DNA of 64,000 bases from Gilvimarinus polysaccharolyticus (GTDB taxonomy: Bacteria > Pseudomonadota > Gammaproteobacteria > Pseudomonadales > Cellvibrionaceae). Position numbers and translations under genes: made by a program. The stretch lies in assembly GCF_001187555.1 (NCBI RefSeq), contig NZ_LFIJ01000001.1, positions 1,886,078 to 1,950,077 on the forward strand. Direction: 5' to 3'. The notes under the pieces were generated by a model that saw only the letters and a list, made by a program, of their open reading frames with translations, was not told the origin of the DNA and searched no databases. Of the stretch, positions 23,867 to 35,268 are shown piece by piece. Numbering within the stretch: position 1 is the first letter of the stretch; every line of letters starts with the position of its first letter.

Positions 23867-24193
23867 ATGGCTATTCAACTAGAAAGCAATTTCTTATCAA
23901 AACTGTTCGATGAAAAATCGACTGACAGCACCCCGATAGGTGCTTCCAACTACGGGCTGGATCTCTTAGATCGTTTATATAACCACTTTTCATCTATTGA
24001 TGGAGGGGACGCCGCAAGTAACTTTCTATCATATAGAACCGTTGCTCGCGCCTTGAGGCAGTGTCGTCTTTATCATAGCGGTGAAGATCTATCAATTTGC
24101 TATGACGACAACTGTATCTATGCTGAGCATGCCTTTTTCTACCTCAAAAGAGCTACATCACTTTTAAATGAGCAGAAAAATGACAATAGATAA
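23867..24193 (+). CDS. hypothetical protein (108 aa) behind a structured leader
   Basis: The start at 23867 is preceded by AAGGAG. The product is soluble, mostly helical and has three cysteines; residues 50-100 (SYRTVARALRQCRLYH onward) look like a helical bundle with many aromatic residues. No family was recognised. The next two ORFs overlap in turn (ATG at 24180, then ATG at 24334), so it is the first gene of a coupled unit driven by the promoter at 23696. Confidence 0.65.
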   Translation: MAIQLESNFLSKLFDEKSTDSTPIGASNYGLDLLDRLYNHFSSIDGGDAASNFLSYRTVARALRQCRLYHSGEDLSICYDDNCIYAEHAFFYLKRATSLLNEQKNDNR

Positions 24194-24344
24194 CTTTAAA
24201 AATGGCAACCAACAAATAAATCAATATTTTTGCAATAATAATGAACTCATCTACCTCCTTAATGTGACTTTCCTTGATGAAAGGTTGAGCTTTATAGGTG
24301 GAGATTTTGGCAGGAATTCACGAGGATCGAGCGATGGCATTTGA
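24180..24344 (+). CDS. 54-residue ORF bridging two genes
   Basis: ATG at 24180 overlaps the end of the 108-residue gene and the frame runs to a TGA at 24342, overlapping the start chosen for the next gene by 11 bases. The peptide is polar at first (asparagine- and glutamine-rich), then hydrophobic in the middle. Its support is the overlap pattern alone; it could instead be spacer. Confidence 0.35.
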   Translation: MTIDNFKNGNQQINQYFCNNNELIYLLNVTFLDERLSFIGGDFGRNSRGSSDGI

Positions 24345-25065
24345 GCAGACAACACCTAACAATCCTTATAATATTACAAAGCGACAGCACTTTCATATGC
24401 AGGCAATTCTCAGAAAATTTTCGATTAACAACCAAATAAAGATCACATTGAGGTCTGGCGGTGAGTCTAGGCTTTCAGACGCTTCGGACCATTGTTTTAT
24501 TGGGAGAAGAGCATGGTCGGAAGAGTGCGAAAGTAATAATTGTCACCCAATCGAGAGAAAGTTCTTGGCTCAGGTTCGGCGAGTTGAGAACTCTGAGTGT
24601 ATTTGCGATCACAAAGCAATCTCTGAATATCACTTTCTGTGGTATTTGCGGTATCACTTTTCTCAAAATGAAGTTGAAGATTACAGCCTTTATGATAATT
24701 TTCCGTGTGGAAGTTTTGATAAGGCAGTTGAGGAATTGATCGAATCCGAGGGAAGAGCTCCTGTGAGATCCGGAGGTAAAATTGCCGGAAGATTTAAAGC
24801 AACGCTTAATATAAAGCAATTGCTCGAAGAGAATGATAGCTTGTACGAAGGTTACAAATGGCAGGTGGTTAAATCCACTGGGAATAATTTCATATCTTCT
24901 GACTGCTACGGTGAAAAATTAATGATGGCAATAACACCTAAGATAATTCTTATAGGGTCAAAAAATATTAAAGAACCTGTTTGCATGGTCTCGGATGAAG
25001 AAGTTAGAGAGCTCAATGAGAAAACAATGGAATTCTCTAGCGAATTTTATTTCGAGGCTCCTTAG
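24334..25065 (+). CDS. hypothetical protein (243 aa), faint DUF4238-like start
   Basis: The ATG at 24334 is preceded by GAGG; an in-frame GTG at 24298 has no binding site. Near the N-terminus is ITKRQHFHMQAILRKF, which resembles the K-x-H-Y-x-P-x-x-L-x-x-F opening of DUF4238 proteins, a group often found in defence islands. It has several cysteine pairs (ECESNNC, CICD) and a C-terminal hydrophobic strand (MMAITPKIILIG) that also fits that family's layout. The resemblance is by eye and weak. It is the last gene of the unit that begins at 23867. Confidence 0.6.
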   Translation: MAFEQTTPNNPYNITKRQHFHMQAILRKFSINNQIKITLRSGGESRLSDASDHCFIGRRAWSEECESNNCHPIERKFLAQVRRVENSECICDHKAISEYHFLWYLRYHFSQNEVEDYSLYDNFPCGSFDKAVEELIESEGRAPVRSGGKIAGRFKATLNIKQLLEENDSLYEGYKWQVVKSTGNNFISSDCYGEKLMMAITPKIILIGSKNIKEPVCMVSDEEVRELNEKTMEFSSEFYFEAP

Positions 25066-25175
25066 TATCGATATAGCTGTAGCTGTAGCAAATATTTCAC
25101 CTTTTCATATGCCAGACGCGGTTCCGCGCAAACAGTTTTCCTGGTAAAAAACGAAGTTTTTTACCGCTAAGTTGA

Positions 25176-26432
25176 TTATTCACAATTTACACTTGGCAGC
25201 TGCCCCCAAGAGGTCATATATCGTGGCGAGCTGTAAGATTGCCGCATCGCCCACTTTTTCTTTACGCCTTCAGCGGCCGAGAAAGCTGTTCCGCTGCCAA
25301 ACCGCTTATTGACCGCATCCAGTGTTTCCATGATTTTTGTCGATCGGAGTGGTTGTGCCACCTGAAATAAGTCTCCCTGGTCGTATGCCGGATCGATGAG
25401 GTCGATCAGCCCTACCCCTGATTTAAGGTATTGATACCCCTCTTTGTAGAGAGAATGAATTGCTTGCTTGGCGGCACGTGTAATTAGGCGTGTGTCGTCG
25501 GTCGGGTAAGGCAATTTCACCGTCACAGACTTGGAGTAGCGTTTTTCCGCAAAGGGCGAGGTTTGCAGGAATACCAGGATCTCACGCACCAGGTGTCTTT
25601 GCTTTCGGAGCTTTTCGCTGGCACGCCTGGCATAGAGTGATGTCGCCTGCAGGATGGGCTCTATCGAACTCGCCTTCTCGCTAAAGGATCGCGTACAGTA
25701 GATTTCGCGTTTTGCCGGCGGCGCATCCTCCAGCGGGAGACAGGATATTCCGTTCAGCTCCTCGATCGTGCGCTCCAGGCAGACACTGAAGTGCTGACGG
25801 GCCCGCTTGGGGCTCATATTGGCCAATTCCCAGCCTGTGGAGACACCGAGAGTATTCAGCCGCGCCGTGAGGCGCCGGCCGACACCCCAGATGTCATCCA
25901 CCTTGGCTCGCCTAAGGAGCCATTCACGCTGTTCCTCCCGCTCCAAAATACAAACGTAGTCCAGGGCGGGAATTTTCTTGGCGGCTCGGTTAGCCAGTTT
26001 GGCGAGCGTTTTGGTTGACGCCATGCCGACGCCCACTGGAATTCTGACATCGCGCCAGACGGTTTCACGCACACGGTCGCCGAATTGTTTCAGGTTGCCA
26101 TCTGGACACCATGGACGAATGAACACCTCATCGATGCTGTAGACCTCAAGGTCTTCGGCAAACTCCTGCAGTGTGGCCACCACCCGGCCAGACAGGTCGC
26201 CATAGAGCGCATAATTGGAGCTGAAGATTGCTACGTTGTGCCGCCGTAACAGCGGCTCAATTTTGAAGAATGGCTCTAGGTCGGGAATGCCAAGGGCTTT
26301 GGCCTCCCGGCTTCGGGCCACCACAAACCCGTCGTTGTTCGACAGTACGACGACGGGTTTTCCCCTGAGGTCGGGCCTGAACACCTGCTCACAGCTGGCG
26401 TAGAACGAGTTGCAGTCAACCAGGCAATACAT
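25176..26432 (-). CDS. umuC: UmuC, catalytic subunit of error-prone DNA polymerase V
   Basis: This Y-family polymerase is the lesion-bypass catalytic subunit that works with processed UmuD. The palm motifs are intact: [11 protein letters not shown] at residues 6-16 and YSIDEVFI near residue 100, with the paired acidic residues, and a helix-hairpin-helix region ([14 protein letters not shown]) near 180. Length is normal at 418. It overlaps umuD by 17 bases and is under the SOS box at 26855-26874. Such umuDC pairs are common cargo on ICEs and plasmids and add mutagenesis capacity to the host. Confidence 0.95.
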   Translation of the reverse strand: MYCLVDCNSFYASCEQVFRPDLRGKPVVVLSNNDGFVVARSREAKALGIPDLEPFFKIEPLLRRHNVAIFSSNYALYGDLSGRVVATLQEFAEDLEVYSIDEVFIRPWCPDGNLKQFGDRVRETVWRDVRIPVGVGMASTKTLAKLANRAAKKIPALDYVCILEREEQREWLLRRAKVDDIWGVGRRLTARLNTLGVSTGWELANMSPKRARQHFSVCLERTIEELNGISCLPLEDAPPAKREIYCTRSFSEKASSIEPILQATSLYARRASEKLRKQRHLVREILVFLQTSPFAEKRYSKSVTVKLPYPTDDTRLITRAAKQAIHSLYKEGYQYLKSGVGLIDLIDPAYDQGDLFQVAQPLRSTKIMETLDAVNKRFGSGTAFSAAEGVKKKWAMRQSYSSPRYMTSWGQLPSVNCE

Positions 26433-26847
26433 GGTGATACCTCACGGATGCCACAACCACCCCCTCTGAAACCCAATCCATATCGGCGCTACACTCAATG
26501 GGCGGGTAGAGATCATTACCGGAGAGAAGTCGGTGATATTTGGTATCTAGGACTTTGCAGGTCAGCTCGCCCTCGACGGCCGCGATAATCACGTTACCGT
26601 GTGCAGCCTCGATGGAACGATCGACAATCAGTAGATCACCGTCGTAGATACCAAGTTGCTGCATGGAGTCGCCCAGGGCTCGCACAAAGTATGTCGCGGC
26701 CGGTCGTTTGATCAGGTGTTCGTTGAGGTCAAGAGGCCTCTCCAGGTAGTCGTCTGCTGGCGATGGAAAGCCAGCGCGAACCCGGCAACCATACAGCGGG
26801 ATTTCAATAGCAAGTCTGTCTATCGCGAGGGGGATAATCTTCATCAC
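26416..26847 (-). CDS. umuD: UmuD, SOS-cleavable subunit of DNA polymerase V
   Basis: This is a LexA-like S24 self-cleaving peptidase. The cleavage point is likely the A-G pair in RVRAGFPSP (residues 24-27). The catalytic serine lies in [10 protein letters not shown] and the catalytic lysine in GELTCKVLD. Length of 143 is typical. The start is ATGATG, so either the first or second codon may be used. The SOS box lies 8 bases upstream of the start, and the gene overlaps umuC by 17 bases, so the two form one damage-induced operon. Confidence 0.93.
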   Translation of the reverse strand: MMKIIPLAIDRLAIEIPLYGCRVRAGFPSPADDYLERPLDLNEHLIKRPAATYFVRALGDSMQQLGIYDGDLLIVDRSIEAAHGNVIIAAVEGELTCKVLDTKYHRLLSGNDLYPPIECSADMDWVSEGVVVASVRYHHVLPG

Positions 26848-26854
26848 TTACCAA

Positions 26855-26874
26855 TACTGTATATATGTACAGTA
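26855..26874 (-). promoter_or_regulatory. SOS box (LexA operator) of umuDC
   Basis: TACTGTATATATGTACAGTA is a near-perfect palindrome carrying CTGT-N8-ACAG, the LexA consensus. The TATATA in its centre can also serve as a -10 element, so LexA would block polymerase directly. It may act on the rightward SRAP remnant as well. Confidence 0.92.
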
Positions 26875-26931
26875 TAGTGACAGATTTGCTAGACTCGTCA
26901 AGGCTATTTAATCAGCCAAAGGGGTAGATTT

Positions 26932-27240
26932 ATGTGTGGACGTGTTTTCGTCGCGCCCTCAGCCGCCTCTGAGCGGCTTTTGGCCGACTACGGGCTAGAG
27001 GGGGCTCAGCTGCCTACCTTGCCAAATGTGGCACCTACAGAAGCTGTTCCGGTGCTTCACAGGGCTGAGCAAGGCTATGCACTGGGGCCCATGCGATGGT
27101 GACTACACCCGCACTGGTCGCCAGACCCACCTAACCAAGCATTTAGCATGTTCAATGCGAAAATTGAGACCGTACTTACCAGTCGAGCATACCAGGGGCC
27201 GATACGGCACCGCAGGACGCAGTATTTGTGCGGAAGTTAA
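26932..27240 (+). pseudogene. SRAP-domain (YedK/HMCES) gene, broken
   Basis: The frame begins MCGRVF, which supplies the catalytic Cys2 of SRAP proteins, then has NVAPTEAVPV and RW. At the place where RWGLVP is expected, a TGA at 27100-27102 interrupts the frame. The same frame continues with FNAKIET (the N-A-R-x-E-T motif) to a TAA at 27238, far short of the usual 200 or more residues. SRAP proteins trap abasic sites in single-stranded DNA. It is divergent from umuDC and shares the SOS box region, so it was probably a damage-response gene before decay. Confidence 0.75.
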
Positions 27241-27417
27241 ATACTAGGTTAACGTTCTGAGCATCAAAGATGGAATGATTCACAGTAATACAGCGCCTAT
27301 AAGATCTCAGTTTGAAGACTTAAAATGCAACTTCAAATCATATAATGTCATTCTGCTATAAAAATTCATGGTAAGCTTTGGTAATAATTTCCAACCCTAT
27401 TCACTAGAGGCCCAGCT

Positions 27418-27621
27418 ATGATCCGCTGCCATCTTGCCCGCATCATGGGTGAACACAAGATGCGTGTTGCCGACGTCGCCAGAGAAACAGGACTCAGTCG
27501 CGCAACGGTGACTTTGCTTTACAGAGAAACAGCCCAGAAAGTGGACCTCAAAGCCATCGAGAAGCTGTGCCTGCTATTTGAATGTCAAGTAGGTGACCTA
27601 CTTGAGCTTACACCAGCATGA
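27418..27621 (+). CDS. small helix-turn-helix regulator (Cro/CI-like)
   Basis: The 67-residue protein is a single HTH_3/HTH_26-type domain: ADVARETGLSRATVTLLY is the helix-turn-helix and the C-terminal LLFECQVGDLLEL is the typical closing helix of YozG-like regulators. It ends 46 bases before hsdM on the same strand, so it may set the timing of restriction-operon expression, as controller proteins do. A possible TATAAT lies near 27341. No clear operator repeats were found. The gap 27241-27417 is otherwise unremarkable. Confidence 0.8.
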   Translation: MIRCHLARIMGEHKMRVADVARETGLSRATVTLLYRETAQKVDLKAIEKLCLLFECQVGDLLELTPA

Positions 27622-27667
27622 GGATTCCCTTTAAGCCGGAAAGACCATGCTGAATTAGCATACATAA

Positions 27668-29257
27668 ATGAATGAAAACGAGAAAAGACTCATGACAAGT
27701 TTACAACAACGTGCCGAACTTCAACGCCAAATATGGGCGATTGCCAACGATGTTCGAGGTTCAGTGGATGGTTGGGATTTTAAACAATATGTACTGGGTA
27801 CGCTGTTCTACCGTTTTATCAGTGAAAACTTTGTCAACTACATCACAGGTGGTGATGAGAGCGTTAATTATGCAGCCATGTCTGACGATGATGAAAACAT
27901 CACGTTTGCTAAAGAAGATGCCATTAAAACCAAAGGCTATTTTCTTTACCCTAGCCAGTTGTTTAGCAATGTGGCGACCAATGCGCATAAGAACGAAAAT
28001 TTAAATACGGATTTGGCCGCAATTTTTGCTGCAATCGAAAACTCAGCCAATGGCTATGACTCAGAAAAAGACATCAAAGGCTTGTTTGCTGATTTTGATA
28101 CCACCAGTAATCGCTTAGGTAATACGGTAGAGGCAAAAAACAAACGCCTAGCTGCGGTGTTAAAAGGCGTGGCCGGTTTAACTTTCGGTAACTTCGAAGA
28201 CAATCAAATTGACTTATTCGGTGATGCTTACGAGTTCCTGATCTCCAACTACGCGGCCAATGCGGGTAAATCAGGTGGCGAATTTTTCACCCCTCAGCAT
28301 GTCTCAAAACTCATCGCGCAGCTCGCCATGCACGGCCAAACCAGTGTGAATAAAATTTATGACCCTGCGGCGGGGTCGGGTTCGTTGCTGTTACAAGCTA
28401 AAAAGCACTTTGATGCGCATATCATTGAAGATGGTTTTTTTGGTCAAGAGCTCAACCACACCACCTACAACTTAGCGCGTATGAACATGTTTTTGCACAA
28501 CATTAACTACGACAAGTTTAATATTCAGCTGGGTGATACCTTAACCGAACCACACTTTTTAGATGACAAACCGTTTGATGCGATTGTATCTAACCCGCCT
28601 TATTCGGTGAAATGGATTGGCAGTGACGACCCAACCCTAATCAACGATGACCGCTTTGCACCCGCTGGCGTATTGGCACCCAAATCAAAAGCCGACTTTG
28701 CCTTTGTGCTTCATGCACTGAGTTACCTATCAAGCAAAGGTCGTGCAGCCATTGTTTGTTTCCCCGGTATTTTTTACCGTGGTGGTGCTGAGCAAAAAAT
28801 TCGCCAATACCTAGTAGATAACAACTACGTTGAAACTGTGATTTCACTGGCACCTAACCTGTTCTTTGGCACCACCATTGCGGTGAATATCTTAGTGCTG
28901 TCTAAACATAAAACCGACACTACCACCCAGTTTATTGATGCCAGTGGCGAGGCTTACTTTAAAAAGGAAACCAATACCAACGTTATCACCAATCAGCACA
29001 TCGAAGAGATCATGAAAGTGTTTGCCAGCAAAGAGGACGTGGATCACTTTGCCAAATCCGTTGATTTGGATGTTATCGCAGGCAACAGCTACAACCTTTC
29101 GGTGAGCAGTTATGTAGAAGCGAAAGACAACCGCGAGTTAGTAGATATTGCAGAGCTTAATGCCGAACTTAAAACCACAGTCGGCAAAATCGATCAACTT
29201 CGTACTGATATTGACGCTATTGTGGCGGAAATTGAGGGTGAGGAGCTTGAGGCATGA
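27668..29257 (+). CDS. hsdM: HsdM, type I restriction-modification methyltransferase subunit
   Basis: This adenine-N6 methyltransferase subunit binds S-adenosylmethionine through [10 protein letters not shown] (residue 232 onward) and catalyses through NPPY (residue 309 onward). The N-terminal HsdM_N helical domain covers about residues 15-150. Length of 529 is normal. The ATG at 27668 lacks a good binding site; a second ATG at 27692 (MTSLQQR) is an alternative. It overlaps hsdS as ATGA. The four-gene order hsdM-hsdS-prrC-hsdR matches the prr locus of E. coli, where the anticodon nuclease sits inside a type IC system. Confidence 0.96.
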   Translation: MNENEKRLMTSLQQRAELQRQIWAIANDVRGSVDGWDFKQYVLGTLFYRFISENFVNYITGGDESVNYAAMSDDDENITFAKEDAIKTKGYFLYPSQLFSNVATNAHKNENLNTDLAAIFAAIENSANGYDSEKDIKGLFADFDTTSNRLGNTVEAKNKRLAAVLKGVAGLTFGNFEDNQIDLFGDAYEFLISNYAANAGKSGGEFFTPQHVSKLIAQLAMHGQTSVNKIYDPAAGSGSLLLQAKKHFDAHIIEDGFFGQELNHTTYNLARMNMFLHNINYDKFNIQLGDTLTEPHFLDDKPFDAIVSNPPYSVKWIGSDDPTLINDDRFAPAGVLAPKSKADFAFVLHALSYLSSKGRAAIVCFPGIFYRGGAEQKIRQYLVDNNYVETVISLAPNLFFGTTIAVNILVLSKHKTDTTTQFIDASGEAYFKKETNTNVITNQHIEEIMKVFASKEDVDHFAKSVDLDVIAGNSYNLSVSSYVEAKDNRELVDIAELNAELKTTVGKIDQLRTDIDAIVAEIEGEELEA

Positions 29258-30432
29258 TTCAGTTGAACTATTTACAGAAACTCTGGGGCGGTGTAGATGT
29301 TGAGTGGCTGCCATTAGGGAATTTAGCAGAAATTGGCACTGGTAAGTCAAATAGGCAAGATGAGACTGAAGATGGTGAATATCCATTCTATGTTCGTTCA
29401 AAAAATATATTGAGATCAAGTACTTTCCAATTTGATGAAAAAGCGATTGTAGTTCCAGGAGAAGGAGGGATCGGCGACATATTTCATTTTGTAGAAGGTA
29501 AATATGCTTTGCATCAAAGGGCCTATAGAATAAAGGCTACGAGTGGTGTTCTAGATACAAAATTCCTGTACCACTTTATGTCTTCAAAATTTAAGCAATA
29601 TATTTTGATGAAAAGTGTTGGCGCAACATCAATCTCAATAAGAAAGCCAATGCTAGAGGGATTTCAAATCCCCATCCCATGCCCAGATAACCCAGAAAAA
29701 TCGCTGGCAATACAAGCTGAAATTGTTCGTATTCTGGACGCATTTACCGCCATGACCGCCGAGCTGACCGCCGAGCTTAACATGCGGAAAAAACAATACA
29801 ACTACTACCGCGACCAGTTGTTAAGTTTTGAAGAGGGTGACGTTGAGTGGAAATCATTAGAGTTCCTTTGTAAGTCCATCTCTGCCGGTGGAGATGTTCC
29901 TAAAAATAGCGCTAAAGGACAAACCGAACCAACTTCTGAATATCCATACCCAATTTATGCAAACGCTACAGATGAAAAAGGGCTATATGGTTTCACTGAT
30001 AACTATAAGATTGATAGTGATGCAGTCACCATTTCTGCGCGTGGTGCAAAAGTCGGTTATCACACTGTAAGGGAAGCTAAGTTCACACCAATTATTCGTT
30101 TAATTGTTTTAGTTGCTGATAAAAATTTAGTTACCACAAGATATTTAAATTATGTTTTAGACATGACTCCAATAGGTGGTACTGAAGGGGGAATACCGCA
30201 ACTCACTGTTCCAATGGTAAAAAAGATCACAGTTCCAATTCCATTTCCAAACGATCCTGAGAAATCACTGATCGAGCAAGCGCGAATTGTGGCTATATTA
30301 GATAAATTCGACACGTTAACAACTTCGCTGCAAGAAGGTCTCCCACGCGAAATCGAGCTACGTCAAAAGCAATACGAATACTATCGCGACTTACTGTTGA
30401 ACTTCCCCAAACCTATGGAGGAAACAGCGTAA
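29254..30432 (+). CDS. hsdS: HsdS, type I restriction-modification specificity subunit
   Basis: Two target-recognition domains (about residues 10-140 and 195-330) are each followed by a similar helical spacer: [16 protein letters not shown]...[12 protein letters not shown] and [16 protein letters not shown]...[12 protein letters not shown]. This internal duplication is the hallmark of HsdS. It recognises a bipartite target whose halves are set by the two variable domains. Length 392 is typical. Its stop is immediately followed by the ATG of prrC with no gap. Confidence 0.95.
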   Translation: MIQLNYLQKLWGGVDVEWLPLGNLAEIGTGKSNRQDETEDGEYPFYVRSKNILRSSTFQFDEKAIVVPGEGGIGDIFHFVEGKYALHQRAYRIKATSGVLDTKFLYHFMSSKFKQYILMKSVGATSISIRKPMLEGFQIPIPCPDNPEKSLAIQAEIVRILDAFTAMTAELTAELNMRKKQYNYYRDQLLSFEEGDVEWKSLEFLCKSISAGGDVPKNSAKGQTEPTSEYPYPIYANATDEKGLYGFTDNYKIDSDAVTISARGAKVGYHTVREAKFTPIIRLIVLVADKNLVTTRYLNYVLDMTPIGGTEGGIPQLTVPMVKKITVPIPFPNDPEKSLIEQARIVAILDKFDTLTTSLQEGLPREIELRQKQYEYYRDLLLNFPKPMEETA

Positions 30433-32043
30433 ATGAGCGGTCAAATGTACAACCTGATCATGGCAAGCGTGCCTAGCTTGTACTCAGGCGATCAAGGGGA
30501 ATTCTCGATTCCGAAAGATAGGTTTCTTGAATACACGGAAGCCTCTATCAAAGGACAATTTCAATCATTAGATCAGGATGCAATAAATAAGCTCAAGAAT
30601 CTTCCAACTATGTTTGCGGTAGAGGATGAAGTTGCTGATGCAAGAATTGGGAAAATTACCGATATTAAAGTTAATTCGAATAATTTACGCATTAAGTATA
30701 GATTTGACAAAGACTACTACCCATTAACCAGAGGGCTTCTAAAGGAGAAACAACAAAAATTAGATATCGATGATTTTGAGTTTCACCGGGGGCATTGGGC
30801 CGTTAAGAAATGTGATATTTCTGAATTTTATGGGGAGTATTTAAAATCACTTGCAGGGATTGCCCATAAATTAAAGAATACTGATAAGAAAGTGCAGTTA
30901 ATCTATGCCTTTAATGGCACAGGTAAGACGCGTTTGTCGCGTGCATTTAAAGAGCTCATCGCGCCAAAGGAAGATGGACTTGGTGATCTTGATGGTGCAG
31001 AGCAAGCGCCACTGTCGCGCCACAGGATTTTGTATTACAACGCGTTTACGGAAGACTTATTTTACTGGGATAACGATTTAGATGCTGATGCAGAGCCGAA
31101 GTTAAAAATCCAACCCAATACGTTTACCGATTGGATTTTGCAAGAGCAAGGGCAAGACATGAACGTGATCAGCACGTTCCAGCGCTATGCCAACGATAAA
31201 CTAACGCCACGCTTTAATCCGCAATACACGGCTAAAGACAAAGACGGAAAAGATGTTACCGTCAAAGCCTTTTCTGAGGTGACGTTTTCACATCAAGGTG
31301 GTGATGACGAACCGGATAGAAAAATTAAAATATCAAAGGGTGAAGAAAGTAACTTTATTTGGAGTATTTTTTATTCATTGCTCGAACAAGTGATTAGCAT
31401 CTTAAATGTACCTGAAGATGCTGGCCGCGAAACTGACCAGTTTAACCAATTACAATATGTGTTTATTGATGATCCAGTGAGCTCGTTAGATGACAACCAT
31501 CTAATAGAGTTGGCTGTTGATTTAGCTCGTTTAATTAAGTCGAGTGATTTCGCTATTTCTGGTCTTAAGTTCATCATCACCACTCATAATCCGCTTTTTT
31601 ATAATGTTTTGCATAACGAGTTTAATCGAGCACCCAAGTTCGTTTTGCGCAAGCTCGATGATGGTAAGCATGACCTGATTGAGCAAGAAAATGATTCTCC
31701 CTTCTCGTATCACCTGCATTTAAAGAATGAGTTAATGAAAGCGGCAGACTCAGGCGATATCCACAAATACCATTTTAATTTTTTGCGAAATGTACTCGAA
31801 AAAACCTCAACGTTTTTGGGGTACGAAGAGTGGGGGGAGCTGTTGCCCGGTGTCAAAGGTAATAGGGCTACGGGGCAAGTGAACCCCTATGCACGGGTAA
31901 TTAATTTATATAACCATGCAAAACACGCAGGCCATGAAGTGGCCGAAGTCGAAGAAGATCATAAGCGCGTCTTTAAGTTTCTAGTGAAAGAGATCGACAA
32001 TATTTATAAAGGCATGCGCACTCAACAAGGGACACAGGCTTAG
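30433..32043 (+). CDS. prrC: PrrC-type anticodon nuclease with an extra N-terminal domain
   Basis: E. coli PrrC is a latent tRNA-Lys anticodon nuclease held silent by its type I restriction complex and released by a T4 anti-restriction peptide. Here [12 protein letters not shown] gives Walker A (Lys165), [12 protein letters not shown] is the ATPase D-loop and ITTHNP the H-loop. The C-terminal nuclease keeps the spacing of the known triad: Arg452, Glu456 and His495 correspond to Arg320, Glu324 and His356 of E. coli as I recall its sequence. The protein is 536 residues against 396, because about 120 residues are added at the N-terminus ([31 protein letters not shown]). It lies between hsdS and hsdR, as in E. 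coli. Confidence 0.9.
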   Translation: MSGQMYNLIMASVPSLYSGDQGEFSIPKDRFLEYTEASIKGQFQSLDQDAINKLKNLPTMFAVEDEVADARIGKITDIKVNSNNLRIKYRFDKDYYPLTRGLLKEKQQKLDIDDFEFHRGHWAVKKCDISEFYGEYLKSLAGIAHKLKNTDKKVQLIYAFNGTGKTRLSRAFKELIAPKEDGLGDLDGAEQAPLSRHRILYYNAFTEDLFYWDNDLDADAEPKLKIQPNTFTDWILQEQGQDMNVISTFQRYANDKLTPRFNPQYTAKDKDGKDVTVKAFSEVTFSHQGGDDEPDRKIKISKGEESNFIWSIFYSLLEQVISILNVPEDAGRETDQFNQLQYVFIDDPVSSLDDNHLIELAVDLARLIKSSDFAISGLKFIITTHNPLFYNVLHNEFNRAPKFVLRKLDDGKHDLIEQENDSPFSYHLHLKNELMKAADSGDIHKYHFNFLRNVLEKTSTFLGYEEWGELLPGVKGNRATGQVNPYARVINLYNHAKHAGHEVAEVEEDHKRVFKFLVKEIDNIYKGMRTQQGTQA

Positions 32044-32051
32044 GAATAGAT

Positions 32052-35000
32052 ATGGCAGAATACAAAGCAATCGCAGAGTCTAAAAATTACATTGTTTTAG
32101 ATAAATACACACGCCAAGAGCAAATTGCTGAGGGCTACCAGAGCGAAGGTGATTTAGAACGTGAGCTGATTCAGGACCTAAGCAACCAGGGCTATGAGTA
32201 TTTACCTGCGCTAACGACGCCAGACGCCATGCTGGCGAATGTGCGCAAGCAGCTACAAGCCCTTAATAAGGTCCAGTTTACCGATGCCGAGTGGGCTCGC
32301 TTTTGCGAGCAATACTTAAACACCCCAAGCGATAATATTCTTGATAAAACTCGCAAGGTGCACAGTGACTATATCTTCGATTTTGTCTTTGATGATGGCC
32401 ATATAGAAAACATCTACCTGTTCGACAAGAAAACCATTGCTCGTAACAAAGTGCAGGTCATTAAGCAGTTTGAGCAAACGGGAAGCCATGCCAATCGTTA
32501 CGATGTGACGATTTTGGTCAATGGTTTGCCTTTGGTGCAAATTGAACTGAAAAAGCGTGGTGTGGCGATCCGTGAGGCGTTTAACCAAATACATCGCTAC
32601 AGCAAAGAAAGTTTTAATGCAGAGAACTCCTTGTACAAGTTCTTGCAGCTGTTTGTGATCTCTAATGGCACCGACACGCGCTATTTTGCCAATACCACTA
32701 AACGAGACAAAAACAGCTTCGACTTTACGATGAACTGGGCGAAGTCAGACAATACGCTGATCAAGGATTTAAAAGACTTTACCGCCACTTTTTTCCAGAA
32801 AAAGACGTTGCTTGAAGTGATCTTGCGTTACTCGGTATTTGACGTCAGCAATACCTTACTTGTAATGCGCCCCTACCAGATTGCCGCTACAGAGCGCATT
32901 TTATGGAAGATAAAGAGCGCGTTTAACGCTAAGAATTGGAGCAACACCGAGAGCGGCGGGTACATTTGGCACACCACGGGTTCAGGCAAAACACTCACCA
33001 GCTTTAAAGCGGCACGTTTGGCCACCGATTTAGACTGTATCGATAAAGTCTTTTTTGTGGTGGACAGAAAAGACCTCGACTATCAGACCATGAAAGAGTA
33101 TCAGCGGTTCTCACCTGATAGTGTGAACGGTTCAGACAGTACCGCAGGGCTTAAGAGTAACCTGGATAAAGACGATAACAAGATTGTTGTCACCACAATC
33201 CAAAAGCTCAACAACTTAATCAAAAGCGAAAGCGATTTAGCTATATACAACAAGCAAGTTGTCTTTATTTTTGATGAGTGTCATCGAAGCCAGTTCGGTG
33301 AAGCGCAGAAAAACCTGAAGAAGAAATTCAAAAAGTTCTACCAGTTTGGCTTTACCGGTACGCCAATTTTCCCTGAAAACGCCTTGGGTGCTGAAACCAC
33401 GGGCAGCGTGTTTGGCCAGCAGTTGCACACTTATGTGATCACTGATGCCATTCGTGATGAAAAAGTACTCAAGTTCAAAGTGGACTATAACGATGTTCGC
33501 CCGCAATTTAAGAGCATTGAGACTGAGCAGGATGAAAATAAGCTCAGTGCCGCAGAGAACAAGCAAGCGTTCTTACATCCAATGCGCATTCGTGAAATCT
33601 CGCAGTATATTCTGAACCATTTTAACCAGAAAACGCATCGAGCCTATTCTGGTGCCAAAGGGTTTAACGCCATGTTTGCGGTCAGTAGTGTTGATGCAGC
33701 GAAAGCGTACTATGAAACCTTTAAAACATTGCAGGCCGAGGCCGAAAATGGACCCACGAGTAAACCTCTGCGCATTGCGACTATCTTCTCATTTGCAGCC
33801 AATGAAGAGCAGGACGCCATTGGTGATATTTTAGATGAGAGTTTTGAAGTCAGTGCCATGAATAGCAGCGCGAAAGAGTTTTTGAGCGCCGCGATTAACG
33901 ATTACAACGCCATGTTTAAATCTAACTATGGCGTGGACAGTAATGGCTTTCAGAATTACTACCGTGACCTTGCACAGCGCGTGAAGAATAAAGAAATTGA
34001 TCTGCTCATAGTGGTCGGTATGTTTTTAACGGGCTTTGATGCGCCTACGCTCAATACCTTGTTTGTTGACAAGAATTTGCGCTATCACGGCTTGATGCAG
34101 GCTTTTTCTCGCACCAATCGCATTTATGATGCAACGAAGACCTTTGGCAATATTGTTACCTTCCGGGACTTGGAACAGGCAACCATTGATGCTATCACCT
34201 TGTTTGGTGACAAAAACACCAAAAACGTGGTGTTGGAGAAGAGCTACAAAGAATACATGGAAGGCTTTAACGATATTGCTACTGGCCAAGCGCGTCGAGG
34301 CTTTGTTGATATCGTAAAGGAGCTGCAAGAACGTTTTCCAAACCCAGAAAATATTGAAAAAGAACAAGATAAGAAAGAATTTGCCAAGCTGTTTGGTGAA
34401 TACCTAAAAGCAGAAAATATTTTACAAAACTACGATGAGTTTGCTGGATTAAAAGCACTGCAAAGCTTAGATACCAGTGATGAACAAGCTGTTGAAGAGT
34501 TCAAGTCAAAGTACTATCTGGACGATGCTGACATCGAGGCAATGCAAACCATCGATATGCCAAGCGAGCGTGCTATTCAAGATTATCGCTCTACCTACAA
34601 CGATACCCGCGACTGGTTGCGACGCGATAAAGAAGGTCAGGACAAAGATAAGTCAACAGTAGACTGGGACGATGTGGTCTTTGAAATTGATTTGCTTAAA
34701 TCTCAGGAAATAAACCTCGATTACATTCTTGAACTGATTTTTGATCACAATAAGAAGAACAAGAGCAAAGCAGGCTTGATTGAAGAAGTTCGTCGTATGA
34801 TCCGCGGTAGCCTTGGCAATAGAGCGAAAGAGAGCTTGGTGGTTGATTTTATTAACCAGACAAACCTAGATGAGATCAATGACAAAGCCAGCATTATCGA
34901 CGCCTTCTTCAAGTTCGCCCAGGCGGAGCAGAAGCGCGAAGCCGATGCCATTATTGCCTCTGAAAAGCTCAATGAAGAAGCTGCCAAACGTTATATTGCG

Positions 35001-35165
35001 TCATCACTCAAACGTGAGTACGCCTCTGAAAATGGCACTGCACTTAATGAGGCGCTGCCCAAACTTAGCCCATTGAACCCACAGTACCGAACCCAGAAGC
35101 AAACAGTTTTCCAAAAAATCGCCGCTTTTGTTGAAAAATTCAAAGGTGTAGGTGGGCAGATATAA
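32052..35165 (+). CDS. hsdR: HsdR, type I restriction endonuclease/translocase subunit
   Basis: The N-terminal nuclease domain has Asp150 and Q-I-E-L-K (Glu165, Lys167), the PD-(D/E)xK site. The translocase has GSGKT (Gly310 to Lys313), DECH (from residue 408), FGFTGTPIF and a C-terminal helicase lobe ([17 protein letters not shown]). Length of 1,037 is normal. It begins 8 bases after prrC. It cuts DNA lacking HsdM methylation after ATP-driven translocation. All key residues appear intact, so the system looks functional. Confidence 0.96.
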   Translation: MAEYKAIAESKNYIVLDKYTRQEQIAEGYQSEGDLERELIQDLSNQGYEYLPALTTPDAMLANVRKQLQALNKVQFTDAEWARFCEQYLNTPSDNILDKTRKVHSDYIFDFVFDDGHIENIYLFDKKTIARNKVQVIKQFEQTGSHANRYDVTILVNGLPLVQIELKKRGVAIREAFNQIHRYSKESFNAENSLYKFLQLFVISNGTDTRYFANTTKRDKNSFDFTMNWAKSDNTLIKDLKDFTATFFQKKTLLEVILRYSVFDVSNTLLVMRPYQIAATERILWKIKSAFNAKNWSNTESGGYIWHTTGSGKTLTSFKAARLATDLDCIDKVFFVVDRKDLDYQTMKEYQRFSPDSVNGSDSTAGLKSNLDKDDNKIVVTTIQKLNNLIKSESDLAIYNKQVVFIFDECHRSQFGEAQKNLKKKFKKFYQFGFTGTPIFPENALGAETTGSVFGQQLHTYVITDAIRDEKVLKFKVDYNDVRPQFKSIETEQDENKLSAAENKQAFLHPMRIREISQYILNHFNQKTHRAYSGAKGFNAMFAVSSVDAAKAYYETFKTLQAEAENGPTSKPLRIATIFSFAANEEQDAIGDILDESFEVSAMNSSAKEFLSAAINDYNAMFKSNYGVDSNGFQNYYRDLAQRVKNKEIDLLIVVGMFLTGFDAPTLNTLFVDKNLRYHGLMQAFSRTNRIYDATKTFGNIVTFRDLEQATIDAITLFGDKNTKNVVLEKSYKEYMEGFNDIATGQARRGFVDIVKELQERFPNPENIEKEQDKKEFAKLFGEYLKAENILQNYDEFAGLKALQSLDTSDEQAVEEFKSKYYLDDADIEAMQTIDMPSERAIQDYRSTYNDTRDWLRRDKEGQDKDKSTVDWDDVVFEIDLLKSQEINLDYILELIFDHNKKNKSKAGLIEEVRRMIRGSLGNRAKESLVVDFINQTNLDEINDKASIIDAFFKFAQAEQKREADAIIASEKLNEEAAKRYIASSLKREYASENGTALNEALPKLSPLNPQYRTQKQTVFQKIAAFVEKFKGVGGQI

Positions 35166-35268
35166 GTGTTATTACGTGCTGTTCAGGAAGGAAGTTAAAT
35201 AGCGCAAGTGTCTTAAACTTGTAGATTTCTAAGCCGGTTGTCTTTTACGTGGAAGGTGAATTAAAAAA

